From contig WRKT01000014.1 in the NCBI GenBank assembly GCA_009777995.1, positions 1 to 53,200 of the forward strand: a stretch of DNA of 53,200 nucleotides, given 5' to 3'. Both the position numbers and the translations under genes were made by a program. This document shows positions 8,956 to 16,820 of the stretch, piece after piece. Each line of letters opens with the position of its first letter. The stretch's first letter is position 1. Source of the stretch: Treponema sp. Its GTDB lineage: Bacteria > Spirochaetota > Spirochaetia > Treponematales > Breznakiellaceae. A model generated the notes under the pieces. It did not search any database. It worked only from the letters and a program-made list of their open reading frames with translations, and had not been told where the DNA came from.

Positions 8956-9514
8956 GGCGAAGCATCTCCCTGCTCTCTATAGCTCTTGATTCTTCGTTTA
9001 ACCGATTAAAAACAATCATATCAAGGTATTTTACCGTAAGGGGACGCTCAATTGATACTCGTATATCATCGTTTTCCCATACCGCTTCCCTCGGGTTTAG
9101 AAATCCCGGTTCTCCGTATCTTCTTACAAAGGTTGTATAGACTGAATAATGATCCACAAGCCCTGTATCAAGCGAGAAGGACATCAGGTAAACTGCCCCG
9201 TCTGTTAATTGGAAGTGAGCCCTTCTTATAAAGGAGGGGCCTGTGGTTTCAACAAGGGTCTCTTCTCTTATTGGAAGAAATGATACATCCCTGTCACCCC
9301 TAAAGTGGAAAAGAATATCGTCAATAAGTGCTTCTTTTAAATTATCAAGGTTCATTCCAAGGTGAAGGGCCCTATAACTGCCCGAGAGGGGTTCCGGGTT
9401 TTCAGGGGCAAGACCCTGTCTTTGGGGCCCCGGGATTATGATCTCAAACTGCTCCTGGGAAAGAAGGGCTTTTGGGGAAAGTATTAAAGTTAATATTAAT
9501 AAAAATTTCAGCAT
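8930..9514 (-). CDS. Exported protein of unknown function
   Basis: A 194-residue protein that I do not recognise. It has a typical signal peptide (about 1-19, LLILTLILSPKALLSQ) with probable signal peptidase I cleavage after ALLSQ. The mature part is predicted soluble, with YRALHLGMNLDNLKEALIDD near its start, a pattern common in spirochaete periplasmic proteins whose 'LGM' segment resembles small Bla-inhibitor/SmpA-like folds; that resemblance is only suggestive. There is no Shine-Dalgarno before the ATG at 9514; instead an AT-rich hairpin (TTAATTAT at 9518-9525, complement at 9532-9539) precedes it. It overlaps the DUF192 gene by 26 bp downstream. Confidence 0.72.
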   Translation of the reverse strand: MLKFLLILTLILSPKALLSQEQFEIIIPGPQRQGLAPENPEPLSGSYRALHLGMNLDNLKEALIDDILFHFRGDRDVSFLPIREETLVETTGPSFIRRAHFQLTDGAVYLMSFSLDTGLVDHYSVYTTFVRRYGEPGFLNPREAVWENDDIRVSIERPLTVKYLDMIVFNRLNEESRAIESREMLRREEFLGDF

Positions 9515-9544
9515 TACTTAATTATCGGATAATAATTAAAGCAA

Positions 9545-9778
9545 TTAATTTGATTTTCTATGCTCACTTATTGCTGCGGAAATTGCGGCAATTACCTGTG
9601 GTTTTACTCCCGAACTTACCTGCGAAATAGGACTAAGCTCAGTACTTCTAAGAGCGGTTTTAAAGACCCTTCCAAATTGACTTACTACAATAACCACGAT
9701 AAGTAAAAAAAGAAATACAATACCAACACCTAAAACTGTTAGAATAGCACTCTGTCCAAGCATATCCAATATGGTCAT
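9545..9778 (-). CDS. OadG-like small membrane protein
   Basis: A 77-residue protein with one strong N-terminal membrane helix (about 10-34, ILTVLGVGIVFLFLLIVVIVV), then a short cytoplasmic tail ending in PQVIAAISAAISEHRKSN. This size, topology and the 'IAAISAAI..H' tail fit the OadG family, the gamma subunit of Na+-pumping oxaloacetate or methylmalonyl-CoA decarboxylases, where it anchors the alpha and beta subunits. No alpha or beta subunit gene lies in this window, so the partner must be elsewhere or the gene has another use. It is the first gene of the minus-strand block, with AGGGGG before its ATG and a good promoter upstream. Confidence 0.8.
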   Translation of the reverse strand: MTILDMLGQSAILTVLGVGIVFLFLLIVVIVVSQFGRVFKTALRSTELSPISQVSSGVKPQVIAAISAAISEHRKSN

Positions 9779-9799
9779 AAAGCCCCCTACACTGCTGTC

Positions 9800-9828
9800 A
9801 TTATAGCCGAAAGGAAGAGCAAGTTCAA
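9800..9828 (-). promoter_or_regulatory. Promoter for the OadG-like gene and downstream block
   Basis: On the minus strand: TTGAAC (9823-9828), 17-nt spacer, perfect -10 TATAAT (9800-9805). Start would be near 9793, giving a leader of about 15 nt that carries AGGGGG. It is divergent from the promoter of the cNMP-binding regulator, and the two -35 elements are about 20 bp apart. The regulator could therefore act on both, which is inference. Confidence 0.65.
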
Positions 9829-9847
9829 TAACCGAATAATTAATATA

Positions 9848-9878
9848 TTGACAAAATCGGTTTAAAACACCATATATA
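9848..9878 (+). promoter_or_regulatory. Promoter of the dual-cNMP regulator; start falls on the ATG
   Basis: Perfect -35 TTGACA at 9848-9853. The -10 is CATATA at 9871-9876 (17-nt spacer) or TATATA at 9873-9878 (19-nt spacer). The predicted start is at 9883-9885 and the ATG is at 9884. No Shine-Dalgarno-like sequence precedes the ATG, so the mRNA is probably leaderless. Confidence 0.55.
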
Positions 9879-9883
9879 TAATA

Positions 9884-11104
9884 ATGGCACTTTTAAGCTT
9901 TGTAAATTTCCAGAAAGGTTCCTATATCATTGTTGAAGGCAAGCAAGATGCCAACTACTTTTACATAATTAATCAGGGAAAGGTATTAATCTCTAAGGAA
10001 TTTGAAATAGTCCAGGAGGAACAGGGCAATTTACTTGGCCCCGGAGACTTTTTTGGAGTTATTTCCACAATGTCATCACATAGCCATATAGAGACAGCCA
10101 AAGCCCTGACAGATGTGGTGCTTATTTCCGTCCCAAGGGGGCAATACGGGGAATTGATAAGCAAAAATACTCCTGTGGCAATGAAAATTATACTTCAGTT
10201 CTCGAAAAGGCTGAGATATCTGAATGTAGCTCTTTCAAGACTCACCTTTAAGGACAATGATGCTTCAGATTCTTCACAGCTCTTTGATATAGCTGAATTC
10301 TATGTCCGGCAAAGCCGTTATAGTCAGGCATTTTATGTATATAATCAATATTTAAAGCATTTTCCGAACGGTGAACATGTAAGAGCAGCAAAGGAAAGGG
10401 TTGCTAAAATTGCAATTTATGCAAAGGGTGTGAAACTTGAGTATAACGCAACCGAAATGAACCGGAGTTATGCGAAAAATTCCATGCTTTTTGCCGAAGG
10501 CGAGCCCGGGAATGAGCTTTTTATAATACAGAGCGGTTCTGTTACAATTTCCAAGGTAGTTAATAATAACGAAGTGCTTTTAGCAGTACTAAAACCGGGT
10601 GATATACTCGGAGAGATGGCAATGCTCGAATCCAAACCCAGAACGGCGAGTGCCGTAGCATACGAGGACTGCAAGGTTATGGTGATAAATAGGGCAAACT
10701 TCGAGCTTATGATTAAAACCCAACCCCAGCTCATCTCAAAGCTTACAAGCCTTCTTGCCGACAGGATTTGGTTCATGTATAAACAGCTTGCAAATACCCT
10801 TATTGCAGACGTTGTAGGCCGCATGTACGATACCCTTTTAATTCATCTTGAAAAAAACAGGATTCCACTGGACAGCCAGGGCTCCTATACCTTTGATTTT
10901 GGCCCGAGAGAACTGGTTACCATGGTAGGGGTACCTCTGAAAGATGTTAATACTGTATTAAAAAAGATAATGACAAATAATAAATTAAGGGTAGATAATG
11001 ATAAGATCCATACCCTCTCGGTTGGGGAGATCGTAAAACAGGCTGAACTATATCGAAAAATGCAAAAAATAGAAAATCAGAGGGTAAAGAAGGCTCTTAC
11101 CTAA
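9884..11104 (+). CDS. Dual cyclic-nucleotide-binding-domain regulator with TPR-like linker
   Basis: A 406-residue cytoplasmic protein. Residues about 1-115 form a cNMP-binding-like beta barrel (FQKGSYIIVEGKQDANYFYIINQGKV). About 135-175 contain a TPR-like helix pair (FDIAEFYVRQSRYSQAFYVYNQYLKHFPN). About 188-300 form a second cNMP domain with the canonical phosphate-cassette-like stretch GDILGEMAMLESKPRTASAVA. The C-terminal segment (about 315-385, ELVTMVGVPLKDVNTVLKKI then KLRVDNDKIHTLS) looks like a Crp-type winged helix, which suggests a DNA-binding regulator. The second domain keeps the E and R expected to contact cyclic nucleotide; the first does not. It is convergent with the permease gene and divergent from the OadG-like gene. 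From memory, an equivalent gene sits next to murB and cysS in Treponema. Confidence 0.85.
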   Translation: MALLSFVNFQKGSYIIVEGKQDANYFYIINQGKVLISKEFEIVQEEQGNLLGPGDFFGVISTMSSHSHIETAKALTDVVLISVPRGQYGELISKNTPVAMKIILQFSKRLRYLNVALSRLTFKDNDASDSSQLFDIAEFYVRQSRYSQAFYVYNQYLKHFPNGEHVRAAKERVAKIAIYAKGVKLEYNATEMNRSYAKNSMLFAEGEPGNELFIIQSGSVTISKVVNNNEVLLAVLKPGDILGEMAMLESKPRTASAVAYEDCKVMVINRANFELMIKTQPQLISKLTSLLADRIWFMYKQLANTLIADVVGRMYDTLLIHLEKNRIPLDSQGSYTFDFGPRELVTMVGVPLKDVNTVLKKIMTNNKLRVDNDKIHTLSVGEIVKQAELYRKMQKIENQRVKKALT

Positions 11105-11113
11105 AGCTAAAAA

Positions 11114-12010
11114 TTATAGAAAATCCACAAGCATGCCTGTGAGCAGTGCAAAAACTATCGAAAAAAGAATATAAATGATAAAATCCTTCATTCCAAGCAC
11201 TATTTTTAAGGCGCCAAGGTTGGTTATCTTCATTGCAGGGCCTGCAAGCATGAAGGCTGATGCTGTGCCAAGTGACATACCACTATGCATCCAGGAGATC
11301 ATTAGGGGAATCGTTGCACCGCCGCAGACATATAGGGGCACACCGACAGTTGCCGCCATCAAGAGGCCGAATCCCCTATGCCGCCCGAAAAGACCGGCAA
11401 GGGCATTAGGTGGAACATAGCGTTGAAACAGTGCAGAGAGACTGATGCCTATAATAAAGTATGGGGCTGTATACTTAATATTACGGAGCAGATTCTTTAG
11501 GAAACGCAAAAAAAGGTTGGGATCTGTATCACGGCTTGCCTCATTTGTCAGTTTTGCAAACTTGAAGAATTTCCTTTTCTTGAAAAAAAGGTGGACCAAT
11601 AGGCCTGCCATAATTCCACAGAGCAGGGAGCTTATAAACCGTATAATTAATGCAGGCCTCCCAAGGGCAGCACTATAGAATAAGAGCTGCGGGTTAAGGA
11701 GGATTGAACTCATCATAAAGGCAGCGAGCCAGTCCTCCCTAATACCCTTGGATGCAAAAGATGCCGTGATTGGAATTGTACCAAACATGCATAGGGGCGA
11801 GGCTATCCCTGCAAGGGAGGCAGGTATAAGGCCGATAAGACCGGGTACCCTATTCTCCATTGCGGAAAAGGTAGACAGTATTTTTTCCTTTGCGAAAACC
11901 GATATAAGGGAACCAAGCACCATACCCAGAAAATAATATGGTAGAATTTGGGAAAGTTGGATTAAGAAGAAATACCGGAAATAATAGAACTCTCCGGTTA
12001 AGAGATCCAC
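11114..12010 (-). CDS. Predicted permease, ArsP/DUF318 family
   Basis: A 298-residue protein with about eight membrane helices in two related halves. Each half carries a similar motif: ASPLCMFGTIPITAS in the first and VPLYVCGGATIPLMISW in the second. Such internal repeats with conserved Cys/Gly/Pro are typical of the PF03773 permeases, some of which (ArsP) export organoarsenicals. The substrate here is not known. The GTG start at 12010 lies 4 bp after the stop of the small exported-protein gene, so translation is probably coupled. It ends 9 bp from the convergent cNMP regulator gene with no terminator hairpin visible. Confidence 0.82.
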   Translation of the reverse strand: MDLLTGEFYYFRYFFLIQLSQILPYYFLGMVLGSLISVFAKEKILSTFSAMENRVPGLIGLIPASLAGIASPLCMFGTIPITASFASKGIREDWLAAFMMSSILLNPQLLFYSAALGRPALIIRFISSLLCGIMAGLLVHLFFKKRKFFKFAKLTNEASRDTDPNLFLRFLKNLLRNIKYTAPYFIIGISLSALFQRYVPPNALAGLFGRHRGFGLLMAATVGVPLYVCGGATIPLMISWMHSGMSLGTASAFMLAGPAMKITNLGALKIVLGMKDFIIYILFSIVFALLTGMLVDFL

Positions 12011-12014
12011 CTGT

Positions 12015-12392
12015 CTACTGTATCGATCTTATATAGTTATCAAGGTCAGCTTTCAGAGTTTCAAGGTCATTGATTAAACGCTGATAATTATTCCTTTCGG
12101 CAGTGATATCCGCCATCCGGCTATTTGTCCTAATAAGAAAATGTAACTGTATTTCCGATTCACCTAGGGCATGGGTTAAAGATTCATGTCTTCTTCTAAG
12201 CACAGAAAATGTAACTGTATCATGACCTGCGTCTATCAATTGGTCAAAAGCCCTAAGGTTATTTGTGCTTCTTGTAAGAACGGTATCAACTGAAGTACCC
12301 AAATTTCTTGCACGCTGGACAGTATCCACCTGCTGTGAAAAAACGGGCAAAGAAAGTAAGGTAAAAATTAATAATGCCAGAACAAATTTCAT
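12015..12392 (-). CDS. Small exported protein of unknown function
   Basis: A 125-residue protein with a clear signal peptide (MKFVLALLIFTLLSLPVFSQ, cleavage after the SQ pair likely). The mature ~105 residues are rich in Arg, Asn, Thr and Leu and are predicted largely helical, ending in NDLETLKADLDNYIRSIQ, which has coiled-coil spacing. I do not recognise the family. AGGGGG lies 6 nt before the ATG. It lies between murB and the permease on the same strand, 51 bp after murB, and is probably cotranscribed with both. Confidence 0.68.
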   Translation of the reverse strand: MKFVLALLIFTLLSLPVFSQQVDTVQRARNLGTSVDTVLTRSTNNLRAFDQLIDAGHDTVTFSVLRRRHESLTHALGESEIQLHFLIRTNSRMADITAERNNYQRLINDLETLKADLDNYIRSIQ

Positions 12393-12443
12393 CCGGAACC
12401 CCCTAAAGTTTAACTATATAATTATCCAATGGTTTTGTCAAAT

Positions 12444-13400
12444 TTACCATTCCCCTATAAACAAAATCTCGCTTTCAAGGGTGAACCCTCTTTCCTCTTT
12501 CACCCTTCTTGCTACTTCATCCAAGAGTTTTTTAACATCAATTGCCCCTGCATCCCCCGTATTAAACACGATATTTCCGTGCAGGGGAGAGACCATTGCT
12601 CCTCCGATGCTAAAGCCCTTAAGACCTAAATCATCAATTATTTTGCCTGTAGGCTCTCCAAAATCACCGTTATTTTTAAAGGCAGAACCTGCAGAAGGAT
12701 GGCGAAAATGCCCCTTTTCCCTCCTATCTTGCCTATTAAAGCCCATAAGGTCAAGAATATCACCCCTATCGGCATGCTGCAGGGAAAAAGACGCTGAAAG
12801 AATCAGGTTTTCCTTCGCCTGAAAGGGGCTTTTTTTATAATCGAAATCCTCTTTTAAGGCAGGAATAGTTTTTATCCTGAACTCCTCATCAAGAATCTCC
12901 GTTTCAAGCAATACATCCGAAATAGACTTCCCGTAGCAACGGGCATTCATCCAGACAGCCCCGCCTATGGAACCCGGCATTCCTGCAAGAAACTCCATAC
13001 CCGAAAGGCTGAAAGAGGAAAGTTTATCCACAAATGCATCGACTCCGGTGCCTGAAAGCACTTTCACTTCAATTGTCTCTTCACCTGAGGGTTGTTTAAT
13101 TTCCCCAATAATTCCCTCATAAGACCCTGTATCAAGCACAATGCCGCGAATGCCCTTATCACTTACCAGGATATTTGCACCTGCACCAAGAATGAATACA
13201 GGTATACCCTCTTTCTTTGCTTCAAGAAGAAGCTTCCTTGAATAATCAAGAAAAATGTCTTTATCAGGTCTTAGATAGACATCCGCATTCCCGCCTATCT
13301 TGAAACTCGTATGAAAAGACATGGGCCTTTCATAATGCAAAACGCCTGAAAATTTTTCTTCAGTATTGATTTTTTCAATGAATTTGCTTAGAGTTTCCAT
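12444..13400 (-). CDS. murB: UDP-N-acetylenolpyruvoylglucosamine reductase MurB
   Basis: A 318-residue FAD enzyme that reduces UDP-GlcNAc-enolpyruvate to UDP-MurNAc, in the cytoplasmic stage of peptidoglycan synthesis. Visible elements are HTSFKIGGNADVYLRP and FILGAGANILVSDKGIRG (FAD binding), EFLAGMPGSIGGAVWMNARCYG, the catalytic SAGSAFKN serine region, and the C-terminal glutamate in LESEILFIGEW. The length fits the shorter type II enzymes. It is divergent from murI with only 40 bp between the start codons; a TATAAT 11 nt before its ATG suggests a very short leader. Confidence 0.95.
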   Translation of the reverse strand: METLSKFIEKINTEEKFSGVLHYERPMSFHTSFKIGGNADVYLRPDKDIFLDYSRKLLLEAKKEGIPVFILGAGANILVSDKGIRGIVLDTGSYEGIIGEIKQPSGEETIEVKVLSGTGVDAFVDKLSSFSLSGMEFLAGMPGSIGGAVWMNARCYGKSISDVLLETEILDEEFRIKTIPALKEDFDYKKSPFQAKENLILSASFSLQHADRGDILDLMGFNRQDRREKGHFRHPSAGSAFKNNGDFGEPTGKIIDDLGLKGFSIGGAMVSPLHGNIVFNTGDAGAIDVKKLLDEVARRVKEERGFTLESEILFIGEW

Positions 13401-13440
13401 ACCTTATTCGGATTATATATCCACTATGGAGAAAAAAGCA

Positions 13441-14229
13441 ATGAAGGAAAACAATAATAAGCCGATTGGGGTAATGGATTCAGGCCTTGGAGGTCTTACT
13501 GCAGTAAGAGAACTTGGGATAATTCTTCCGCAAGAAAGCATTGTATACTATGGTGATAATGCAAACTGCCCTTATGGAAACCGCTCAAGAGAGGAAATAC
13601 TCTCTCTATCATTTGCAATGCTGGACTTTCTAAAAGAAAAAAATGTAAAAATAGTAGCGATTGCCTGTAATACTATATCAACCCTCATTGAGGAACTAAG
13701 AAAACCCTATGCTTTTCCCATAGTGAGTATAATAGAAACCACTTGTGAATATGTTGCAGATAAAGAATTTGAGCAAATTGGTGTTTTTGCAACCGAGTTC
13801 ACTGTGAAACAAGGTCATTATAGAAGAGTTATTGGAGAATTAAGTCCTAAAACCGAGGTTTTTTCTATTCCAAGCCGCGATCTTGCAATGCTTGTTGATA
13901 CAGGACATTTTGAAAGCCTCGAGATAGAAATCGAAGTGAAATCATTATTAAATGAATTAAAGAATATTGCACCCGGTTTAGAGGATATGATCCTCGGGTG
14001 CACTCATTATCCGATAGTAAAAGATGTTTTTGAGAAAAACTCAGGTGGGGTTAATTTCATAAACCCTGCAGAAATCCAGGCAGGGGCAGTAAGAGCCCTG
14101 CTTACCGGGCAATTGTCGGAAGGAGGACAGCCCTCTCTCGATATATTTACAAGCGGAGAAGCCGTTCAATACGAAGCAGCAATTAAAAAGCTGGGAATCA
14201 AAAGGGATATGACAATAAATAAATTATGA
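13441..14229 (+). CDS. murI: Glutamate racemase MurI
   Basis: A 262-residue enzyme converting L- to D-glutamate for peptidoglycan. The two catalytic cysteines are C77 in ACNTIS and C187 in GCTHYP; the N-terminal MDSGLGG (D13, S14) and YYGDNANCPYGNRS motifs are present. The frame is open from 13366, but the upstream part would overlap the murB coding region. GGAG at 13428-13431 is 9 nt before the ATG at 13441, which gives the usual MurI N-terminus, so I chose that start. The next gene, cysS, overlaps by 4 bp. Having murI and murB divergent from one spot groups two peptidoglycan precursor steps. Confidence 0.94.
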   Translation: MKENNNKPIGVMDSGLGGLTAVRELGIILPQESIVYYGDNANCPYGNRSREEILSLSFAMLDFLKEKNVKIVAIACNTISTLIEELRKPYAFPIVSIIETTCEYVADKEFEQIGVFATEFTVKQGHYRRVIGELSPKTEVFSIPSRDLAMLVDTGHFESLEIEIEVKSLLNELKNIAPGLEDMILGCTHYPIVKDVFEKNSGGVNFINPAEIQAGAVRALLTGQLSEGGQPSLDIFTSGEAVQYEAAIKKLGIKRDMTINKL

Positions 14230-15641
14230 TAAAGTTATACAATACTCTTGGCAGGGAATTACAAGATTTTGAACCCCTTGTTAAGGGAAAGATTGGATTT
14301 TACGGCTGCGGGCCTACAGTATACGATTATTCGCATATAGGGAACCTGCGTGCCTTTTTTACCCATGATATTCTTATAAGAACCCTGCGCAGATTTGGAT
14401 ATGAAGTAAACCATGTCATGAACATCACAGATGTGGGCCACCTGACAGGTGACAGCGATGACGGCGAAGATAAAATGCTTAAATCCGCTGCCGAACGAGG
14501 AAAAAGCGTTCTGGAAATAGCCGAATTCTATACAAATGCCTTTTTTAAAGACATAGAACGCCTAAATATCATAAAACCTAATGTAATTTGTAAGGCAACC
14601 GAGCATATCCCCGAGATGATTGAGTTAATTAAGCGCATAGAAGAGAATGGTTTTACTTATTTTGCTGATGGCAACCTTTACTTTGACATCTCAAAGTCTT
14701 TGAGCTATGGGGAGCTTGCCCTTTTACGCCTTGATATGCAAAAAGCGGGTGCGCGAACGGATATCGATAAGAATAAGAGGAATGCAGGCGACTTCGTACT
14801 ATGGTTTACAAAGGGAAAGTTTATTGACCAAGCCCTGCTCTGGGACAGTCCCTGGGGGATGGGCTATCCCGGCTGGCATATTGAGTGTTCTGCAATGAGC
14901 ATGAAGTATATAGGAGAGGAGATTGATATACATGCAGGGGGGATCGATCATATACCCGTGCATCATACAAATGAAATTGCCCAAACCGAGGCTGCTACAG
15001 GAAAAAAACCCTGGGTAAAGTATTGGATTCATAATGAGTTTCTTATAATGAATAAGGAGAAAATGTCTAAATCCGAAGGCGGTTTTATCACCTTGCAGAG
15101 CTTAATTGATTTTGGTTTTTCTGCCCTTGATTATAGGTACTTCCTTCTTCAGGGGCATTATAGAAGCCAATTGCAGTTCTCCCTCCCTGCACTTGAAAGT
15201 GCCCGAAACTCAAGGAGGGCTCTGACAGAAAGGCTGCGTCTGCTCATGAAGGAAGCAGGAGAAGAAATAAAGCCGCTTCAGGGAACCAATACCTACCTTG
15301 AAGCATTCAATAAGGCCCTCTCTGATGATATTTCCACTCCAAAGGCCCTTGCAGAGCTATGGGGGCTTATAAAGGATCCTGCCTTGAGCCCTGCTGAAGC
15401 ACTTGCAGCAGCCTTTGATATGGATGGTATACTTGGATTAAACTTGAAAGAGGAGGCAAAACCTGTAATTCTTGACGATTCGCAAAAAGTTGCAGAAATT
15501 GAAAGACTTATTTCAGAGAGGCAGGAAGCAAAAAACATCAAGAACTATAAGCGTTCAGATGAAATAAGGCAAATTTTACATGATATGGGTATTATTCTTG
15601 AAGACACTGCAGGCGGAACCACTTGGAAAATAAAATTGTAA
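14226..15641 (+). CDS. cysS: Cysteinyl-tRNA synthetase
   Basis: A 471-residue class I aminoacyl-tRNA synthetase. The HIGN signature is at 37-40 and KMSKS at about 279-283. Zinc ligands are expected from C28 (FYGCGPTVYDY), the cysteine in WHIECSAMSMKY near residue 221, and the following HAGGIDHIPVHHTNEIAQTEA segment. The C-terminal region carries the DALR-like and anticodon-binding parts (ISERQEAKNIKNYKRSDEIR). Length is normal for the family. Its ATG overlaps the murI stop (ATGA); no strong Shine-Dalgarno is visible, so reinitiation after murI is likely. Confidence 0.96.
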   Translation: MIKLYNTLGRELQDFEPLVKGKIGFYGCGPTVYDYSHIGNLRAFFTHDILIRTLRRFGYEVNHVMNITDVGHLTGDSDDGEDKMLKSAAERGKSVLEIAEFYTNAFFKDIERLNIIKPNVICKATEHIPEMIELIKRIEENGFTYFADGNLYFDISKSLSYGELALLRLDMQKAGARTDIDKNKRNAGDFVLWFTKGKFIDQALLWDSPWGMGYPGWHIECSAMSMKYIGEEIDIHAGGIDHIPVHHTNEIAQTEAATGKKPWVKYWIHNEFLIMNKEKMSKSEGGFITLQSLIDFGFSALDYRYFLLQGHYRSQLQFSLPALESARNSRRALTERLRLLMKEAGEEIKPLQGTNTYLEAFNKALSDDISTPKALAELWGLIKDPALSPAEALAAAFDMDGILGLNLKEEAKPVILDDSQKVAEIERLISERQEAKNIKNYKRSDEIRQILHDMGIILEDTAGGTTWKIKL

Positions 15642-15708
15642 CGATTATTTTAAGGATGTGTTTAATAATGTGAGCAATAGTGAGTCAATAGAAAATGGAA
15701 GGGAGAGA

Positions 15709-16224
15709 ATGCTCATTGGAGATTTCCGCAGGCTTTATGAAACAGTTTTTCCTGTTTTATTTAGAGTATCGTGCCGTATCACTAATAGTGAGGAAGCGGC
15801 TGAGGAACTCTGCCAGGAGGCATTCTTTCGACTTCATGAAAAAAACATGGTATTCCCAAACCAGGATGAGGCAAAATACTGGCTCATAAGGGTGGTTAAA
15901 AATGCATCCTTGAACTATGCTAAACGAAAGGTAAGGGAGATGAGAGCTTACCAAAGGGTATTTAGGGAGAATACCGGGAAGGTAGATACCGGAGAAGATA
16001 CTTTCATAAAAAAGGAAACCCGGCAGGAGGTACTTGAAGCATTGGATAAACTACCTGAAAAATTTAGAGTTGTATTAATACTTAAGGAATACGGAGAGCT
16101 GAACTATAAGGATATAGGCCGCTCTCTTGGAATAAGCGAAGGCAATGTAAAAGTAAGGGTGTTCCGTGCAAGGGAGCGCCTTGAAAAGCTTTTATCGGCA
16201 GGGAATAATACGGTAAATGCTTAA
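15709..16224 (+). CDS. ECF-family RNA polymerase sigma factor
   Basis: A 171-residue protein with only sigma regions 2 and 4, the ECF layout. Region 2 runs from FRRLYETVFPVLFRVSCRI through EEAAEELCQEAFFRLHEK; region 4 is the helix-turn-helix LPEKFRVVLILKEYGELNYKDIGRSLGISEGNVKVRVFRARERLEKLL. The frame is open from a GTG at 15658, but AAGGA there is too close. The ATG at 15709 follows GGAAGGGAG and gives the standard ECF N-terminus, so I prefer it. The ZAS anti-sigma gene starts 12 bp downstream. The gene matches in position the sigma-24-like gene I recall after cysS in T. pallidum. The regulon is unknown, though envelope proteins follow in the operon. Confidence 0.9.
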   Translation: MLIGDFRRLYETVFPVLFRVSCRITNSEEAAEELCQEAFFRLHEKNMVFPNQDEAKYWLIRVVKNASLNYAKRKVREMRAYQRVFRENTGKVDTGEDTFIKKETRQEVLEALDKLPEKFRVVLILKEYGELNYKDIGRSLGISEGNVKVRVFRARERLEKLLSAGNNTVNA

Positions 16225-16235
16225 GGAAGGTGAAG

Positions 16236-16820
16236 ATGTGTCCTGACAGGCAAGTTATATCCCTTTATTATGATGATGAACTGCCGTCCCCATGGAAAGA
16301 AAAGATGGAAGCCCATCTTGAAGTCTGCCCTGAGTGCAAGGCAGAACTTGCAAGGTATAGACAACTTGGAGAGAAGATTAAGAGCCTCGATTTTCCAAGT
16401 ATTGAAGAGGCTGAGAAACGTGTCTGGAATAAGATTAACTCTAATAGGATTATCATCAAAAATAATGATAAGTTCTGGAGCAAGAAAATCTCTATGCCTC
16501 TTCCTGCTGCTGCAGCGGCCCTATTTATTTTAGCTTTTTCAATTATCTTTCTAATTATGAGGCCGGCAGGCACAAATGAATCCATTGCAATGGATCAGGC
16601 AAGGCCGATACCCGCCGAATGGTCAGGTACATTACTCGGAGACGATCTTGGAACGGTTCTGCCTACCTTGGACATGGATGATTTTATTCATTTCCTTTTA
16701 AGTGAAAATGACGGAGATTTCGTTGTTGTTCGCCTGCCTGAGACAAGCCGTTTTTCCCGCACAGGCCAGCCTGCCCTAATAAATGCGGCAGACTATTCAA
16801 GGAGCCGTTCCAACAGATGA
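16236..16820 (+). CDS. Membrane anti-sigma factor with zinc-binding (ZAS) motif
   Basis: A 194-residue protein. The N-terminal domain has the ZAS signature H27-x3-C31-x2-C34 (HLEVCPEC), which binds zinc and clasps the cognate ECF sigma factor. One membrane helix lies at about 86-106 (PAAAAALFILAFSIIFLIM), followed by an extracytoplasmic region of about 85 residues that would sense envelope signals. The frame also opens at a GTG at 16230, but AAGGAAGG is well placed for the ATG at 16236. It lies 12 bp after the sigma gene and overlaps the next gene by 4 bp. The pair should act as a transmembrane switch: loss of the anti-sigma releases the sigma factor. The trigger is not visible. Confidence 0.87.
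   Translation: MCPDRQVISLYYDDELPSPWKEKMEAHLEVCPECKAELARYRQLGEKIKSLDFPSIEEAEKRVWNKINSNRIIIKNNDKFWSKKISMPLPAAAAALFILAFSIIFLIMRPAGTNESIAMDQARPIPAEWSGTLLGDDLGTVLPTLDMDDFIHFLLSENDGDFVVVRLPETSRFSRTGQPALINAADYSRSRSNR

Noticed and set aside
13366..13440. Upstream extension of murI
   Set aside because: It would overlap the murB start region and add 25 residues not typical of the family; the ribosome site favours 13441.
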